Assembly (NCBI GenBank): GCA_022495005.1
Contig: JAGYXB010001578.1
Coordinates: forward strand, 124,001 to 188,000
DNA length: 64,000 bases
DNA from: Rhyacophila brunnea
Lineage: Eukaryota; Arthropoda; Insecta; Trichoptera; Rhyacophilidae
Reading direction: 5' to 3'
The notes below the pieces were generated by a model, which was given only the letters and a program-made list of their open reading frames with translations, searched no databases and had not been told where the DNA came from. The translations under genes and the position numbers were made by a program. Shown here in pieces: positions 51,001 through 63,575 of this stretch (positions within the stretch are counted from its first letter, which is position 1; the number at the start of each line of letters is the position of its first letter).

Positions 51001-53190
51001 AAATTGTATAGTAAGCAGGTACTCATTTATGTAGTTAATTAAAATTTGTTCGTGCAATACCATAATGGTTTACATCATAAAATTAATTTAAAACTATTAA
51101 CATGTAAAGTTTACCGGTAACCTACAGTTGAATTAAAATAAATAATAGTATTCGATAAAGAGGATGATACAATATTATATCGATATAATAAGATATTAAT
51201 TAAATTACAGCTGAGAAGAGCTTTGGCTAGTAGAAACTTATAGAATTTATTATATTATTAATAATATTAATACCTACGCTGGCTGTTATGATACTATACA
51301 ATACGATACTGGCTGGAAATATATGGATGTTGGGGTCGATTCAAAGGTTTTGATCGATAAATCATGTGAGTATTTTCATCTTTTAAATAAATAAAAATTC
51401 TTCAAGAGTACATTGACATTTAAATAATATGTGAGTATTGTGTTATTTAAAATCAGTATTTTTAATGTCATAGGTATTTCCCAAGCAATGTTGTAACTAT
51501 TATAACATATTTATAAATATTAATAAATAGCATTAGAATATTACCTATGGGAAAAAGTAAATTTTAGTTGCCATGTATAAAAAATATTGTAGTATTGATT
51601 TACGTATTGATACTGATACAACCTTGAAACGCCACGTCAGATGGGCCGGGGTTTTTTCATGGGCATAATTTTTTTTCTTCGTTTGTTAATGTCAAATGAA
51701 GTTCCGTCATTGTTTCGTTGAGTGAGTAGTTTCCTTACGCCCCCCTTTTACATATTTATAAGTTGGTGTTCGGTAAATCATTATTATCATTTTGGCAAAG
51801 AATTCGTTATGTCACGTCCGTTCGATGCTTATTGTATCGGCGACATGCCTTCCTTGAAATAAATAATATGTAAACTCGAATGATGTCAATCCAAAAGTTC
51901 ACGGTTTGGCATTTTAACATTGTTAAAATGGCTACCAACATTGTGATTATGAGTAGGTATCTAAATATCTGTTGTACATACTTAAAATTTTATGTAAGGC
52001 TGCTGTGTTCAATTAATCACAAAAAAAAATACGCTACCTAATTTTAATAACAATAAAATACTAAACAGTCTTTCGTATTTATACCTGTACGTAGATAATG
52101 TCGAATATAAATTAAACAAATGTACATAGTAATTATATAACAGATTCAATCGACGAGTTGTTTAGTCATGTCACAATGATAATAAATATTGTGTACACTA
52201 AATCATCAGTCGAGAACAGGAGAAAATTACAACAAAAGGGATAAACAGGAAAATATTAGGGGTACCTAATAAAAAAAAGTCACATAGAGCTGACAGGTGT
52301 CTCATTTTTTTAACATGTCAATAACTGTAAATGCTTTTAAAATTTAAGATGCATGGACGATAAACAATTTTACAACAAAATATCTTCGTGAAGAAGTATT
52401 TTCTACCCCTTATGAACTTGAAAATAAAATACAGAAATCATGTTGATCCCATTCAAGTTGATGTGACATCAAAAGAGATGGTTTAGGTACGAAATTTTAT
52501 GCGGGGGTTATCAGTCAGACAGTAAAGATACGTCCGGCCATCACAATGTGCGGATAACATAAAGGGCAAAGATGAATGTGATGTCTTAGAATACTTTCAC
52601 ATTTGCAACTCGATTTCCAGCTATAACGGTCTCATAGAATAATATACCGTCGATTCCTCCTAATTGGGATATATCAAAACCAGGGAATGTTGACCCAATT
52701 AAGCGGCTGACAATTAACGCAAATTACACGTATAACTAATCAATGCATATATTTCTTCTGCGAATAATAAATGTGTACCTAATCATTTTGTTTTTGTATA
52801 TTTGCAAAAAATCAGCACACGTATTCAGTGCTACTTCTGTAGGGCCCCACTTCATTGCCTTCCAACATAAAATACCGCAGTAACCCGGCTATATATTTTT
52901 TGCTATTCGGCTATTATTAGTTACAAAAATTGGTGAATCATCGTCATTATTGTCTTTTTCATCTAATTTAATTGTATGAGATCAAATCATATTAAATTAT
53001 CTGTGCATATTTTTTTCTTGAGATCATGTGTAACCATATTTATTGTGGTATTATATTTACTGTCCCAATTAACCGATGTAAATTACTGTTATAAGCATAC
53101 CGCATAAGCGAGAGTTCGATTGATTTAACAGAAAATATGACGTAATTAGAGCGACGCCGAGCGAGAGAATAAGATGCGACGGCCTTCAGT
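48022..53190. other. Long AT-rich region, no gene recognised
   Basis: Likely upstream intron or flank of the chitin-binding gene. The only assignable piece is a decayed family A right end at about 49780-49832 (GGGGCGGTATTCTGAG then TAGGGACGTTA). A short palindrome GGCGCCATGTAAAGTGGCGCC lies at about 50853. No exon supplying the missing start codon could be found. Confidence 0.45.
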
Positions 53191-53724
53191 GGATCTATTC
53201 TATACACAAGGCGGCTATCGGCGACTATCGACGGTAGTTTAATATATTTATGTATTGAGATATTATAATTGTTACAATAAGTTTGCCATCTAAACTGTCA
53301 AAACTGTCTATCTCGCTCTAACTCTCGGTTAACTCATTGTAACAATTAATTTCCTCAATACATATGCTTAACATAATTATGAAACTCTAAACCAGGACAG
53401 GAACGGGGTATAGGGCAAAGAAACAAATTTAACCACCAACAATTATTATTAGAAGTATGTATACAGCAGAAATTTAAAATATTTTATTTATTTATTATAT
53501 CAATCGTACTTCTCGTTGGAACGAACTTTTCATGACAATTTATTATTGACAATCATTCATACGCAGAACTACAGCCGGAATAAAATGCCAAACCGGCCGG
53601 GACGCCGAGACCATGAATGTGTGAAACCGGGACAATTCCGATCGAACCGAGACGTATGGTAAGCTTATCAATACATAAATATGAAAAACTACCGTCGATA
53701 GCCGCCTTGTGTATAGAATAGACC
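53191..53724. mobile_element. MITE with layered inverted repeats, copy 2
   Basis: The left end GGATCTATTCTATACACAAG and the right end, read in reverse as GGTCTATTCTATACACAAGG, are inverted. Both continue GCGGCTAT and CGACGGTAGTTT. The inner repeat AATTGTTACAATAAGTT against CATTGTAACAATT is also present. It is about 300 bp longer than the copy at 11199, with extra sequence at about 53380-53660. Confidence 0.78.
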
Positions 53725-53914
53725 TACAGCAGTCTGAAATAATAACGGCAACAACAGGTAATTATATGTACATTATGTAATTCGAACGCAGTAAAAGAAA
53801 TCGCAATCAGCAATTTCAAGGTAAAGTTATTCCACTATAGTTTCTTGGTTTTTTTTCCGTTCCCTGAGATTTGGCTCAAGTAAGCGACAATTAATTATTA
53901 ACCAGTGGTCCTAG

Positions 53915-54455
53915 TTAGAAAATCTCAATTTCGAGATTCGGGATTTCCCGAAATGACGAAATTTTCAATTCTCGTGATTCGGGAATTCTCGAGATATCGG
54001 GAGATTCAAAAAACCTGTAAAAATCATAAAATCAGTGTAAAAACAGACAGATTCCAAAAAAATATGTTTTTTTATTTATGTAAGAAACAAAAAAAACAAA
54101 ATAGAAGTTGGAAAACTAAAATAATTCAAAGCATTACTTATTAAAATGGAATTTCAAAAAACACAGACTGTCAATCGCTGCGTCTGACAATCGCATACGT
54201 TTTTGAGACTCAAAATTCCCTGATGTTGCAAAAATTGCGCTCATTTAGAGTCGACGTTGGCTTAATTGTGTTAAATGTCCACTTTTTTCATATAGAAAAT
54301 CGTTTTTTCATTTAATATTTGATAATAAAGAAATCCCGAGATCCGGGATTTCCCGAAATGTTAAAAATTTCAATTCTCGAGATTCGGGATGGAAAATCTC
54401 GAAAATTTCTCGAGAATTCCCGTCGGGAAATTCCCGAAACCCAACTCTAGTCCTA
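53915..54455. mobile_element. Probable hAT-like element built of TCTCGAGA/GGGATTTCCCG repeats
   Basis: Both ends are dense in GAGATTCGGGATTTCCCGA-like blocks in inverted order. Flanks TGGTCCTA and TAGTCCTA agree at seven of eight bases if the element is taken as starting at GTTAG and ending at AACTC. The terminal bases do not pair perfectly, so boundaries and class are tentative. Confidence 0.5.
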
Positions 54456-55229
54456 TTTGAGCAGTCATAACTGGGTAGTGAATCTGTATCCAGGAGCTGA
54501 GAATCTACTAAGTACTAATAGATTCTTGAACCATAAAGAGGCCAAGCCTGCCCTATTTTATGGACCGTATTATTAACAACATTATAAATAAATTTAGTAA
54601 ATTTATTGTTAGTTCTCAATTACTCACCCGTAATTGAGAAACATATTATAATTAGTATAATATTTTCACTAAAAGGCAGCATTTAGCAATACAAGTTTCC
54701 CAATCATGCTAACATATTATTAATAGAGCACATTTCTTCTAAAACATTTATTAATGTCAGATAACTGAGCCAATTATGTTAATAACTGTGTCATTTTTGT
54801 GCCATTAAAAGGCAGAGCCACCGCCATGCACAACGTACGCTGTTTGATAGGTTGGCCGGCCTGGCCATAGGTCAAAGATGGCGAACACTTTCGCTTTTGA
54901 CATTTCGGCTCGGCGTTTGAACGTCTGAATGCGGCGATTAGTGAATATTATTACCAAATATTCTTCAATTTTGATGAATTAGAGATATTATTATTCACTT
55001 ATCTAGGCGCACAAATCTCATATAGCCGCGACCTTTGTCGTAATATCGAACACCATTTAGGTATATTTTTATGATCATGATCCTATTATAACATTCACAT
55101 GATCATAATCTTTATAACCTATTTGTAAATTAATTAATTGATTGCATTAATTTTAGTAAATATTTCAGAAAGATTAGTAGTATTTGAGTAAAACAAAATA
55201 ATATATTATAATCGGGTAGATAGTAAAAC
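54456..55229. other. Intergenic, nothing assignable
   Basis: A less AT-rich patch at 54810-54950 contains no frame or repeat I recognise; the rest is AT-rich. Confidence 0.45.
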
Positions 55230-55725
55230 CAATACGAATAATTACAAGATAAAAAGAACTTTTTATATACCACGTATTTAAATTTTCTGTAGAATCATAT
55301 AAACTTGACAATTCTATGTATTAATAAATACTTTTTTTGTACTTGATAGAAATACTGAATAAATATAGAATACTTAAATGTCATTTTGACATTTCATATT
55401 GATTTCCATAGTAACGCACGTATATATTAATAATTTAGTTGCTAGACCCCCTTAGCAACCAATAATAGTGTTTTATTTTTTACAATTTTTTTCCGAAATA
55501 ACTTTCCATACAAAACAGAATTAATTGAAAATTAATTCAATTCTGCTTAAAGATGGCTAAAAGTATTAAAAGAATGCATTGTCGTCGTGTTCTGATATAA
55601 TCTAAAAGTTTCAAATATCTAGCTAGTCGGGAAGTTAGTTAACAATCTTCAATCGTCCAATACAAATCTTGGACAAACAAGAAAACAATTGTACTGGATA
55701 AACAAGAATACGAACTAATAAAAAC
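55230..55725 (+). repeat. Unclassified interspersed repeat, copy 2
   Basis: Matches 60490-60985 in the same orientation and 1-400 in reverse. Includes a near-palindromic TGTCATTTTGACATTTCAT, CCATAGTAACGCACGTATAT, AAAGATGGCTAAAAGTATTA and CTAGCTAGTCGGGAAGTTAG. No coding frame. Confidence 0.8.
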
Positions 55726-55859
55726 GTAGTAATATATTGACAGCACCGAACAGATTAGACGAGAAAATTCATTAGTAGGTAGGTAGCTACTTAATTTAAA
55801 ATATCGATGGTTTTTCATCGATATCACATTATTGAAATTAGTGGCCTTATCAAACTACA

Positions 55860-56260
55860 CCTGTCCCGCAACATACCCGGTCTTAATCGGGCATAACACG
55901 GGACCCTACGTTTGGTGTAAAGCATCATTTTTTTTATGACTGAGAATGGCTCAGGAGCAGTTACCCAAGACTGAGGTCACCATGGACTCAGATGTGCTTT
56001 GACTGAATTTACATAACTTCAATTTACATGATGATTGATATCACAGAACAACACAAACACGGACTCTCCAAACCAACACGCCTAGCACCACACTCGGTCT
56101 TAATCGAGCCTATCAAGACGCTCTACGTTTGGATGTGAAGCATCAGCAGGTGTTTACGCCTGAGAATGTCTCAGGAGCAAATACCCAAGATCGCCATGTT
56201 CTCAAGTGAGCTTTGACTTGAGTTTAATGAAAGACCTAAATTAGCCGTAGAACAGATTAA
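55860..56260. repeat. Tandem pair of about 190-bp units with conserved hairpins
   Basis: Unit one (about 55860-56075) and unit two (about 56078-56260) share CGGTCTTAATCG, CTACGTTTGG, AAGCATCA, TGAGAATG-CTCAGGAGCA and ACCCAAGA in the same order. Two short stems recur: CCCG/CGGG in unit one becomes CTCG/CGAG in unit two around the loop GTCTTAAT, and CTGAG/CTCAG around AATG. Not a tRNA or 5S rRNA by inspection. Could be an RNA-derived SINE or a structured ncRNA. Confidence 0.6.
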
Positions 56261-58865
56261 TTTAATATAAATGCGAAAATATGTCGCCATAAATCTTAAA
56301 ATAGCTTTGAAGCCAATTTTGGTTTATTATCGATCAGGTCATAAAACGCAAGAAATGTAAAATCCGTTGAGTGGCCTCAAATATCACCAATATTTAATGC
56401 GCGTTTCGTTTATGTGACGAGTTTAACAACTGTAGTGCATATTATGGTACAAACGTACCTAATTATTGAAAATAACATAAGTATTATTCTTTAACACGTG
56501 TGTTTAAGTTTATCCCATTTTCTCCACACTTCAGACTTCCTTCTTACATCCTATCACAGGAGTGTTTCCTGTTCGATATTTTCGTTTTGGCATCGGTAAT
56601 TTTCTTTCCATACATACCTTCAAATATTAACACTTTTAATTTGATACAATAACGGTGTTGCCACTTTTTTCGGACACGATACGAATATTATCAATACGAG
56701 TATCGATACATTTTCTTAGAAGGGCCTATTTTTTATAAGTGGACCTAAAAATTCATTTGATGCTCTTTTACTGTCATTTTTTCCACGCCAAACTCTGTTG
56801 ATATCAATATACATCAAGTGACTCGGAAAATACGTTCCTTAATTGACTTAATACAAAGACACTGTATTATTATAAATCAGTCTGTTTTGAAACAAGCTAA
56901 AAGTTTCGTAATTTTCTCCTTTCTTCTACGAACTAATTTTATCTGGGCACGATATATCTTTAATGGCCGTAGTTCCTTTGTCATGAATATGCTGACTGAT
57001 AAATAATTTGCATAAGTGATAGTTTGATAAGACACCATCAAATAAATTTAATGCCACTCACTTTAGATTTCTTCACCCCGCAATCAAACTCAAACTGTAT
57101 CAAAGTTGCCACAAGAATGAAGTCTGCTCATTCAATAAGGGATCATAGATTATCTACTGGCTAAAATTAGTTTGTTTTATGAGAGAACACGTTTATTACA
57201 ACATTTTTAATAGAACAGGTTTGTTTTTATTCTTATGAATCAGGGCTATTCTAACTAGTTAACATGGTTTACACTTTTTCGTTATTTTTATTGATCCAAA
57301 ATAACACGGATATTACTCGGGAAAATTCAGTATACAAGGCGGTTACCTATAATACATAATTGGTAACAGTCCAATTATTGGAGATTCTAATCGGATGCAT
57401 TTAGTATGACATATTTAAAAAATATGTTGCAGTGCTACTTAACGACACTATAGGTGCTAGTGTTGCAATGTTAGTATTTATTTTCAAAATTGCTGCATCT
57501 CAATTCTCAATATGTAATTGTCTTACTACTTCCTATATCTCACTTTAAAACAGTTAACACGGTCATGAGAGGCCGTGTTAAAAAAACATCATGCATGACA
57601 TCTCAGGATAATTAATTATTTGAATACGATGCAGCATATCTATAACTTTTTTTATTGATGTTGGAGTTAACTGATATGGTAGAATAACCCTGCAAGCATG
57701 GATTAACCAACGGGTTTATGACAGGGGCACCCAAATTAGTAAGGGGCAGCAAAGCCTGCGAAAAACAATTACCATACAAGATTAAGTACTATAAAATACT
57801 AAAACAATAATTGATCAACTATTTATCATTTTCACTTCCTCTGTTAGGAAGAGAGAATAGAGTGTGAAATATTTAATATAATTTATTCGATTTTTTAAAA
57901 ATGGAACGAAAGGCTACGGGAGTTTATTAATATAATTACTATCTATTTTTATAAGTAATTAATCTGATCTTGTGTAACGCGATAATCAGATAAAAATAAG
58001 CATTAAAGAGTCTCTAGTATCCGCTTATAATAAGGTTGCGAGAAGACAATAAAATGGAAACCGTTGATTTGTGAGTATTGAGTGGTCGCACTCATCAGTC
58101 ATGAAGAAGAAAGGAAAATAAACGTGGAGTGGCGTATGTTAAAATTAATGAACAAGTATGTTTATTACAGTAAACATTTTAAATAATAATACGATACATT
58201 TACACGTAAACCAGTGGCTTACCAACTGTGAATACGTCATTGTTGTAGACGAGAGTTGTTTATTTGCTCATTATCGTGACTTTTTTATTTACACATCTCC
58301 GAATTCAAATACATAAATTTGCATTAAGCCCCAGTGAAGTAATTAATAATACTTGTTTAAAATGTGTAAGAATTAAATAATAAATTTCGGGTTTCGTTTT
58401 ACGTGCGTTGAAATATTTTTAGAAAAAAATCTTCCATCAAATTTTAACAAAGCAATTTCATGGCATATGAAATTTATCATTGTTATTGATGAGCTGCATA
58501 ATGATTCCATGTTAGTCTATTGTGGTTAATTGATCATTCATTTGTATTGAATACGTGTTGAAGTTCTATGGGACTATCTATTTCTTTTCATGTACATCTG
58601 GTGAGCATGTCGCAATGATGATCGCGCATTATGTCACGCAGCGTGCACTCTGCTTATCTGATGTGAGAATATTACCACGATCCATTCACGCGGATCATTT
58701 TTGACCATTCATAAAGATTAGTTTCGGTGAAGCTCAACTATCAGTTGAAGGTAGAAGTTTTTTGTAGAAATTTTCCTGGACAGATTAAAAAAAACAATAT
58801 TAGAAAGACTGACGATGTTTTTTCTGTGAAAAACATGTAATTTTTTTAAAGCAAACAACTATTAT
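56261..58865. other. AT-rich intergenic, nothing assignable
   Basis: No gene or bounded element recognised. A GACAGGGGCACCCAAATTAG stretch at about 57720 resembles a hAT end, but no partner end was found. Confidence 0.45.
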
Positions 58866-60254
58866 CCCTTTATAGGTCATAAGCGAAAAACGGATAGTTT
58901 TGAGACCGGCAACATTAAGGTCTATATTTCTATAATTTTACAAGTTATAATCACCCTTATGGGTTTTAATCATTCTCAGATAACGCACAGAGGTCTTGAA
59001 TCTGACCAATCGCCCTGAAGTTTGCACATATTGAGTAGAATGCACATATTGAGTAGGTTTGCACATATTACGAAAAATGTGTCCCGGTCAGTTATCTGAC
59101 CGGTGTCCATTTAGCGACATGATAGCTGCCAGTTTTTCAACAACAGTGTTTTTAAGTTCTTGTTTTTCGAAAATTGTGACTTGTTTACTGAAAACAAAGT
59201 ATGTACATTTATACTATACATAAAAATATATAGTTTTTTGTATTTCACCTATAAATTGTTAGTAAAATAATATCAAATTATTGAGTGGCATGTCGAGAAT
59301 CTAACCTATAATTGTATAATTTGGACCCTTTTTGATTTACATAATATAGACACTAAAAATAATTTCTAAACCACAAAACATCTAATTTCATATAACAATA
59401 TAGTGAACTTTCACAACTACTAGTTATTTTTTGTGGATAATTAGTCGCTATCGAGTTATTTGATGATATGTGTCATACTTTGAAAAAACGATTTCCATAA
59501 AAATCGCAGGTAAAAATAATTGTTTTTGTTTTCATTCAAACTGTAATAATTTTTTGAAATACATATCTCAGAATGAAATAAAATAGTTATGGAATGTTAT
59601 AATTAGTAGAAGCCTATATTGCAGAACATATTTTTTTTATTGTCCGAGTATGGAAAATGGGAGAAGCGGAGATTTAGTGCGAAAGACCTTGAAGACATGG
59701 GTGAAGACGCATTCCTGATATTATTTGAAGGAATTACAGAACATCAAGCTGTATTGGATAATGAAAAAAAAACCTATTACACATCTTCACTTTTGAAACA
59801 AGTTGGTTGATCAGCTGATAGGATCTTTTACTTCACGAAAAAGGTTTGGTCGACCTCCATTTCCTGACGATATCAATTCAAATCATTATCCTGAAAAATG
59901 TACACTTCGTAGATGTGGTTATTGCAGCACTACGCTGAAAGTGATACGAAGCTCAGTAATAAATTGCAAAGTATCCCTTTGCATACCGTGTTTTATGCCG
60001 TACCAATTATCTGAACAAAATAAAAAGCCAACAAGGCCTTAGAAATGTTTATTACTTTGAGAAACTTCTATAAAATTAATAAAGTAATTATTATTGTTAC
60101 ACAAATAAATGAAATTATATTTTTTTCCTAAAAAACCTGTGTTTTTATTATTAAAAAAATCCGAGAACAAATATATTTTTTTTCTGTTCATCAAAATGTA
60201 CATAAAAAAATAATTAAGCACATATCTTTGAAAAAAAAGTTGTCCTATAAAGGG
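58866..60254 (+). mobile_element. piggyBac-like element, degenerate
   Basis: The ends CCCTTTATAGG and CCTATAAAGGG are perfectly inverted and start with the CCC typical of piggyBac. Both flanks read TTAT (58862-58865 and 60255-60258) instead of the canonical TTAA. The 3' half on the plus strand keeps a transposase C-terminus. Direct repeats of GCACATATTGAGTAG lie at about 59025-59060. Confidence 0.85.
59800..60042 (+). pseudogene. piggyBac-like transposase C-terminus
   Basis: The frame reads LVDQLIGSFTSRKRFGRPPF followed by a Cys-rich tail: CTLRRCGYCSTTLKVIRSSV, then CKVSLCIPCFMPYQL. L-LIG---RKR-GRP and the CxxC/CxPCF tail are the usual end of DDE_Tnp_1_7 transposases, where the cysteines bind zinc. 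The preceding frame (59619-59810) is shifted by one base and ends just where this begins, and I could not recognise it as transposase. The DDD catalytic core was not found, so the gene is inactive. Confidence 0.8.
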
Positions 60255-60489
60255 TTATATCAATGTCATTGCGACCAGTATTGTCTCCCTAAACTGTGCG
60301 CTTGCGCACGCGCACACACGGTGTTTTAAAGGTAAATACACGATAAATTGATTGCCGCCAATCGTTCAATAAAGATAAAATCCTAATCAAAAACCGCGAA
60401 TTTAAAAATTACGTATTTACATATTTTTTAGTATAAAACGTATATTACGTATATTTTAATATAAAACATTGCGTACACATACAACATAC

Positions 60490-60985
60490 AATTAAATAAT
60501 TATAAAATAAAAATAACTTTTTATATACAACGTTTTTAAATTTTTTGTTGAATTATTATGCTCAATATGCTCAAACTTGTACTTGATATGAAGTAAATAA
60601 AAAACAAACAAACAAACACACATAGAATACTGAAATGTCATTTTGACATTTCATTTTAATTTCCATAGTAACGCACGTATATATTAATAATTTAGTTTGC
60701 TAGGACCACCCCCTTAACAACCAATAATAATCTCTTACTTTTTACAGATTTTTCTGAAATAACTTTCCATACAAAACAGAATTAAATGAAAATGAATTCA
60801 ATTCTGCTTAAAGATGGCTAAAAGTATTAAAATAATGCATTGACATCGTGTTCTGATAATATATTATATTCTAAAAGTTTCAAATGTCTAGCTAGTCGGG
60901 AAGTTAGTTAAAAATCGATTGCAAGATTTATACTGGACAAACAACCACCGGACAAACAAGAATATGAGCCAATAAAAACCTTGTA
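60490..60985 (+). repeat. Unclassified interspersed repeat, copy 3
   Basis: Matches 55230-55725 over nearly its whole length, with the same landmarks plus GATTGCAAGATTTATACTGG and CAACCACCGGACAAACAAG, which it shares with copy 1. The common 5' part starts around AACTTTTTATATAC. Confidence 0.8.
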
Positions 60986-63210
60986 AAATAATATTGCTCT
61001 TGATTAAATATATTATAGAGAATTTCTTGTGAATTATTCGCTTGAGCTCTTTCCAGTTGGGTACGTAGTCAGATAGATGATGATAAGATGGTACATAACA
61101 CTAATTTGATGTTTTGTAAATCTTAGCCATTTAAATAGTAAAATAATATACTCTATATTTTATAAGACAGGCCATATTAACTTAATGAATCGGTGCCAAT
61201 TATTACTACAGTGGTTGGAAATTACAAAAGATGAATATTAAAGAATTATTAAATAACTATCTAACAAGTAAATATTATGATAGATTTTTTTTAACACGGT
61301 TTGTGATTGAATCGATAGCTTAATTGGTAAATTAAATGGATCGGATTGCAAAAGTTGTGGCTTTGTTGTTTAATTTAATAAAACGCAATTTTTTTGTAGT
61401 GCTTATTCAACTTTTAATCAATAAATTAGGACCGGTTTCGTCCGCCTCAGAGGGACATTTTGTGGCTTTAATTTCCGTTAGGTATATTATTTCTTTATGT
61501 AATGAGTCTGTTTTTTGAAGTATGCATTCTAAATTATGTTTAGTGACATATACGTAGGTACCAACCTACTATTATATCCTTTCCATCCTCCAATAGGTCA
61601 AGTCAGTGCTTGATAAGTACGTAAAATTCACCAATAAGGAATGAAATATTTTATTCATAGTCGTTTCATATAACAAACATGCATTAGTAATTTACATACT
61701 TCGATATTATGTTATTTTACGAAGCAATTTTTTTCGAAAGCAATTCGATCATATCTGTGTATGCAAATACACGCTGACACAGGTGACAAATATATTATTT
61801 AATTATGTTAAAGTATTGAATTGAATGCAATTTTAGTGAAAGTTAATCTGTAAGTGGGTAGCCTTCGTTTTTATTATTTGGTCAAGATTTATGATATTGG
61901 AATGCATTTTTAGTTTTTTTTTGTCTGTCTAATTAAACTTATCTGCCGATTTAGTCAAGCTATAATATTTGACTATGTCAGAATCATGATTATATTTGAC
62001 ATGTGATTGCTAATTATTGATATTGAAATGTATGTAGGAACCAACAGTCACGTTTTTTCTTCGTTTTTTTAATCTCGTACTTGAAAGATTTTTCTCATAA
62101 GATTAATGAACAATTAAAAAATATATATTATTCACCATTACAACAAAATATTACTTTGTAATGGTGTATTAAATAGAAAATACATCAATGATCCTGACTA
62201 CGTAAGTAATTCATCGCAAGTGACGTAGAGGCATACTACAAATGAGGTGGATTAATTGTGTAGAAAAAGACTGCAATATGATGAGAAGATTGAGCAGCTA
62301 CATGAGCCTGTGGCGCAACCTTCTGAAGGAGGGAAAATATCACGCGAATGTAGCACATATTTAAAAGAACACTTTTTATATTTCATTGTCGCTTTCGCAA
62401 AAAAATATATGTATTTTAAAATTAATATGTTTGCTGCTCGGTTGTATGTAAGAGCTTGTCATGTAGTTAGCAACAAATGAATTTTGTTTTTTCAACGTGT
62501 ATTCGATATAATAAAATGATCTACTGGATTTAGCAAAATGTTAACAACCCTTTATTATAAAAAAAACTGTTAATACAAATAACATACATGTGAAGATCCA
62601 TATACTAGTCTACTTAGGACTCTTAGGAGATAAAATTATATAATGATTAGGCCATAAGGGGTTTACTCTCGGTAATCTACATAGTTATAATGTTAATAAG
62701 ATGTTCGGGAAACGATCGATGTAAACCATAGTCTTACAATCTTCTTTAATTGTAGATGAATCAAAAGAAGAAGATTAGGAATTATATGGCCATTATTTAT
62801 ACGAAGCAGCGTTTCCATTAAATTGACTGTTGATTCACGAGAGATGCTAATTTATGTTATTTAAGATAACCATGTTGAACAAAATGGTAAATACGATAGA
62901 GTTACCAATAATAGGTGCAAGCAGTGATTTTATTCAAGTTTTCTGACAACAGGCTCGCATTTTATTTTAACTCAAATAATAAGCAAACAATTTCGGCGTG
63001 CATAACTCAGGCATCATAATTAAAAATGCGCATTTTCATTTTTAACAATAAATTCGATTGAAGAAAATAGCACTGCATTTCCAACATTCTTAGTTGCAGA
63101 CAAAGATGTCGAAGAAACCTTTCTTCAATATTCGGATCGATTCCTGGTGAGGTCTCAATACACCTTAATGATTTTATCATGGCTTGTGTATTTATGGGTT
63201 ACATGTAAGT
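60986..63210. other. AT-rich intergenic, nothing assignable
   Basis: No supported gene. A short frame at 62256-62480 has a non-ATG start, switches to AT-driven composition and matches nothing I know. Confidence 0.45.
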
Positions 63211-63575
63211 TGTACGTATGTAGTTCATCGTGGGACACTTATTCGTGCGCCGCAGTACGTGAAACATGAGTTCGTATAACATTTTATCAAATGACGAGTT
63301 CTTCGTTGAACATTTCACCGTGGAATACATTTTTACGTATCTTACAAAATGCGGCGATAGTTTGCAAATAGTACTGTTCCAATTAGATTAACCCCAACCT
63401 AACCTAACCTAGTAAAAACATCTCATAAAATTCACATGTTGTAGCATACGTACAAATATACTCCACGGTGAAATGTTCAACGAAGAACTCGTCATTTGAT
63501 TAAATGTTACACAAACTCATGTTTCACGTACTGCGGCGCACGAATAAGTGTCCTGCGGTGAACTGTTTACGTACA
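63211..63575. mobile_element. Long fold-back MITE with telomere-like motif in its loop
   Basis: Two arms of about 130 bp are inverted and about 90% identical. Both contain GGACACTTATTCGTGCGCCG, CAGTACGTGAAACATGAGTT, CAAATGACGAGTTCTTCGTT and GAACATTTCACCGTGGA. The loop of about 100 bp contains CCTAACCTAACCTAG, about three copies of the insect telomere unit. Arms begin TGTACGTA. No target duplication could be fixed and there is no coding frame. Confidence 0.88.

Noticed and set aside
55230..60985. The two direct copies of the 490-bp repeat as LTRs of one retrotransposon
   Set aside because: No gag-pol remnants, primer-binding site or polypurine tract between them; the copies are diverged, a third copy stands alone, and a piggyBac-like element fills part of the interval.
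62256..62480. A 74-codon frame as a coding exon
   Set aside because: The first 35 codons look somewhat protein-like but the rest is AT-driven; there is no recognisable domain and no supported splice sites.
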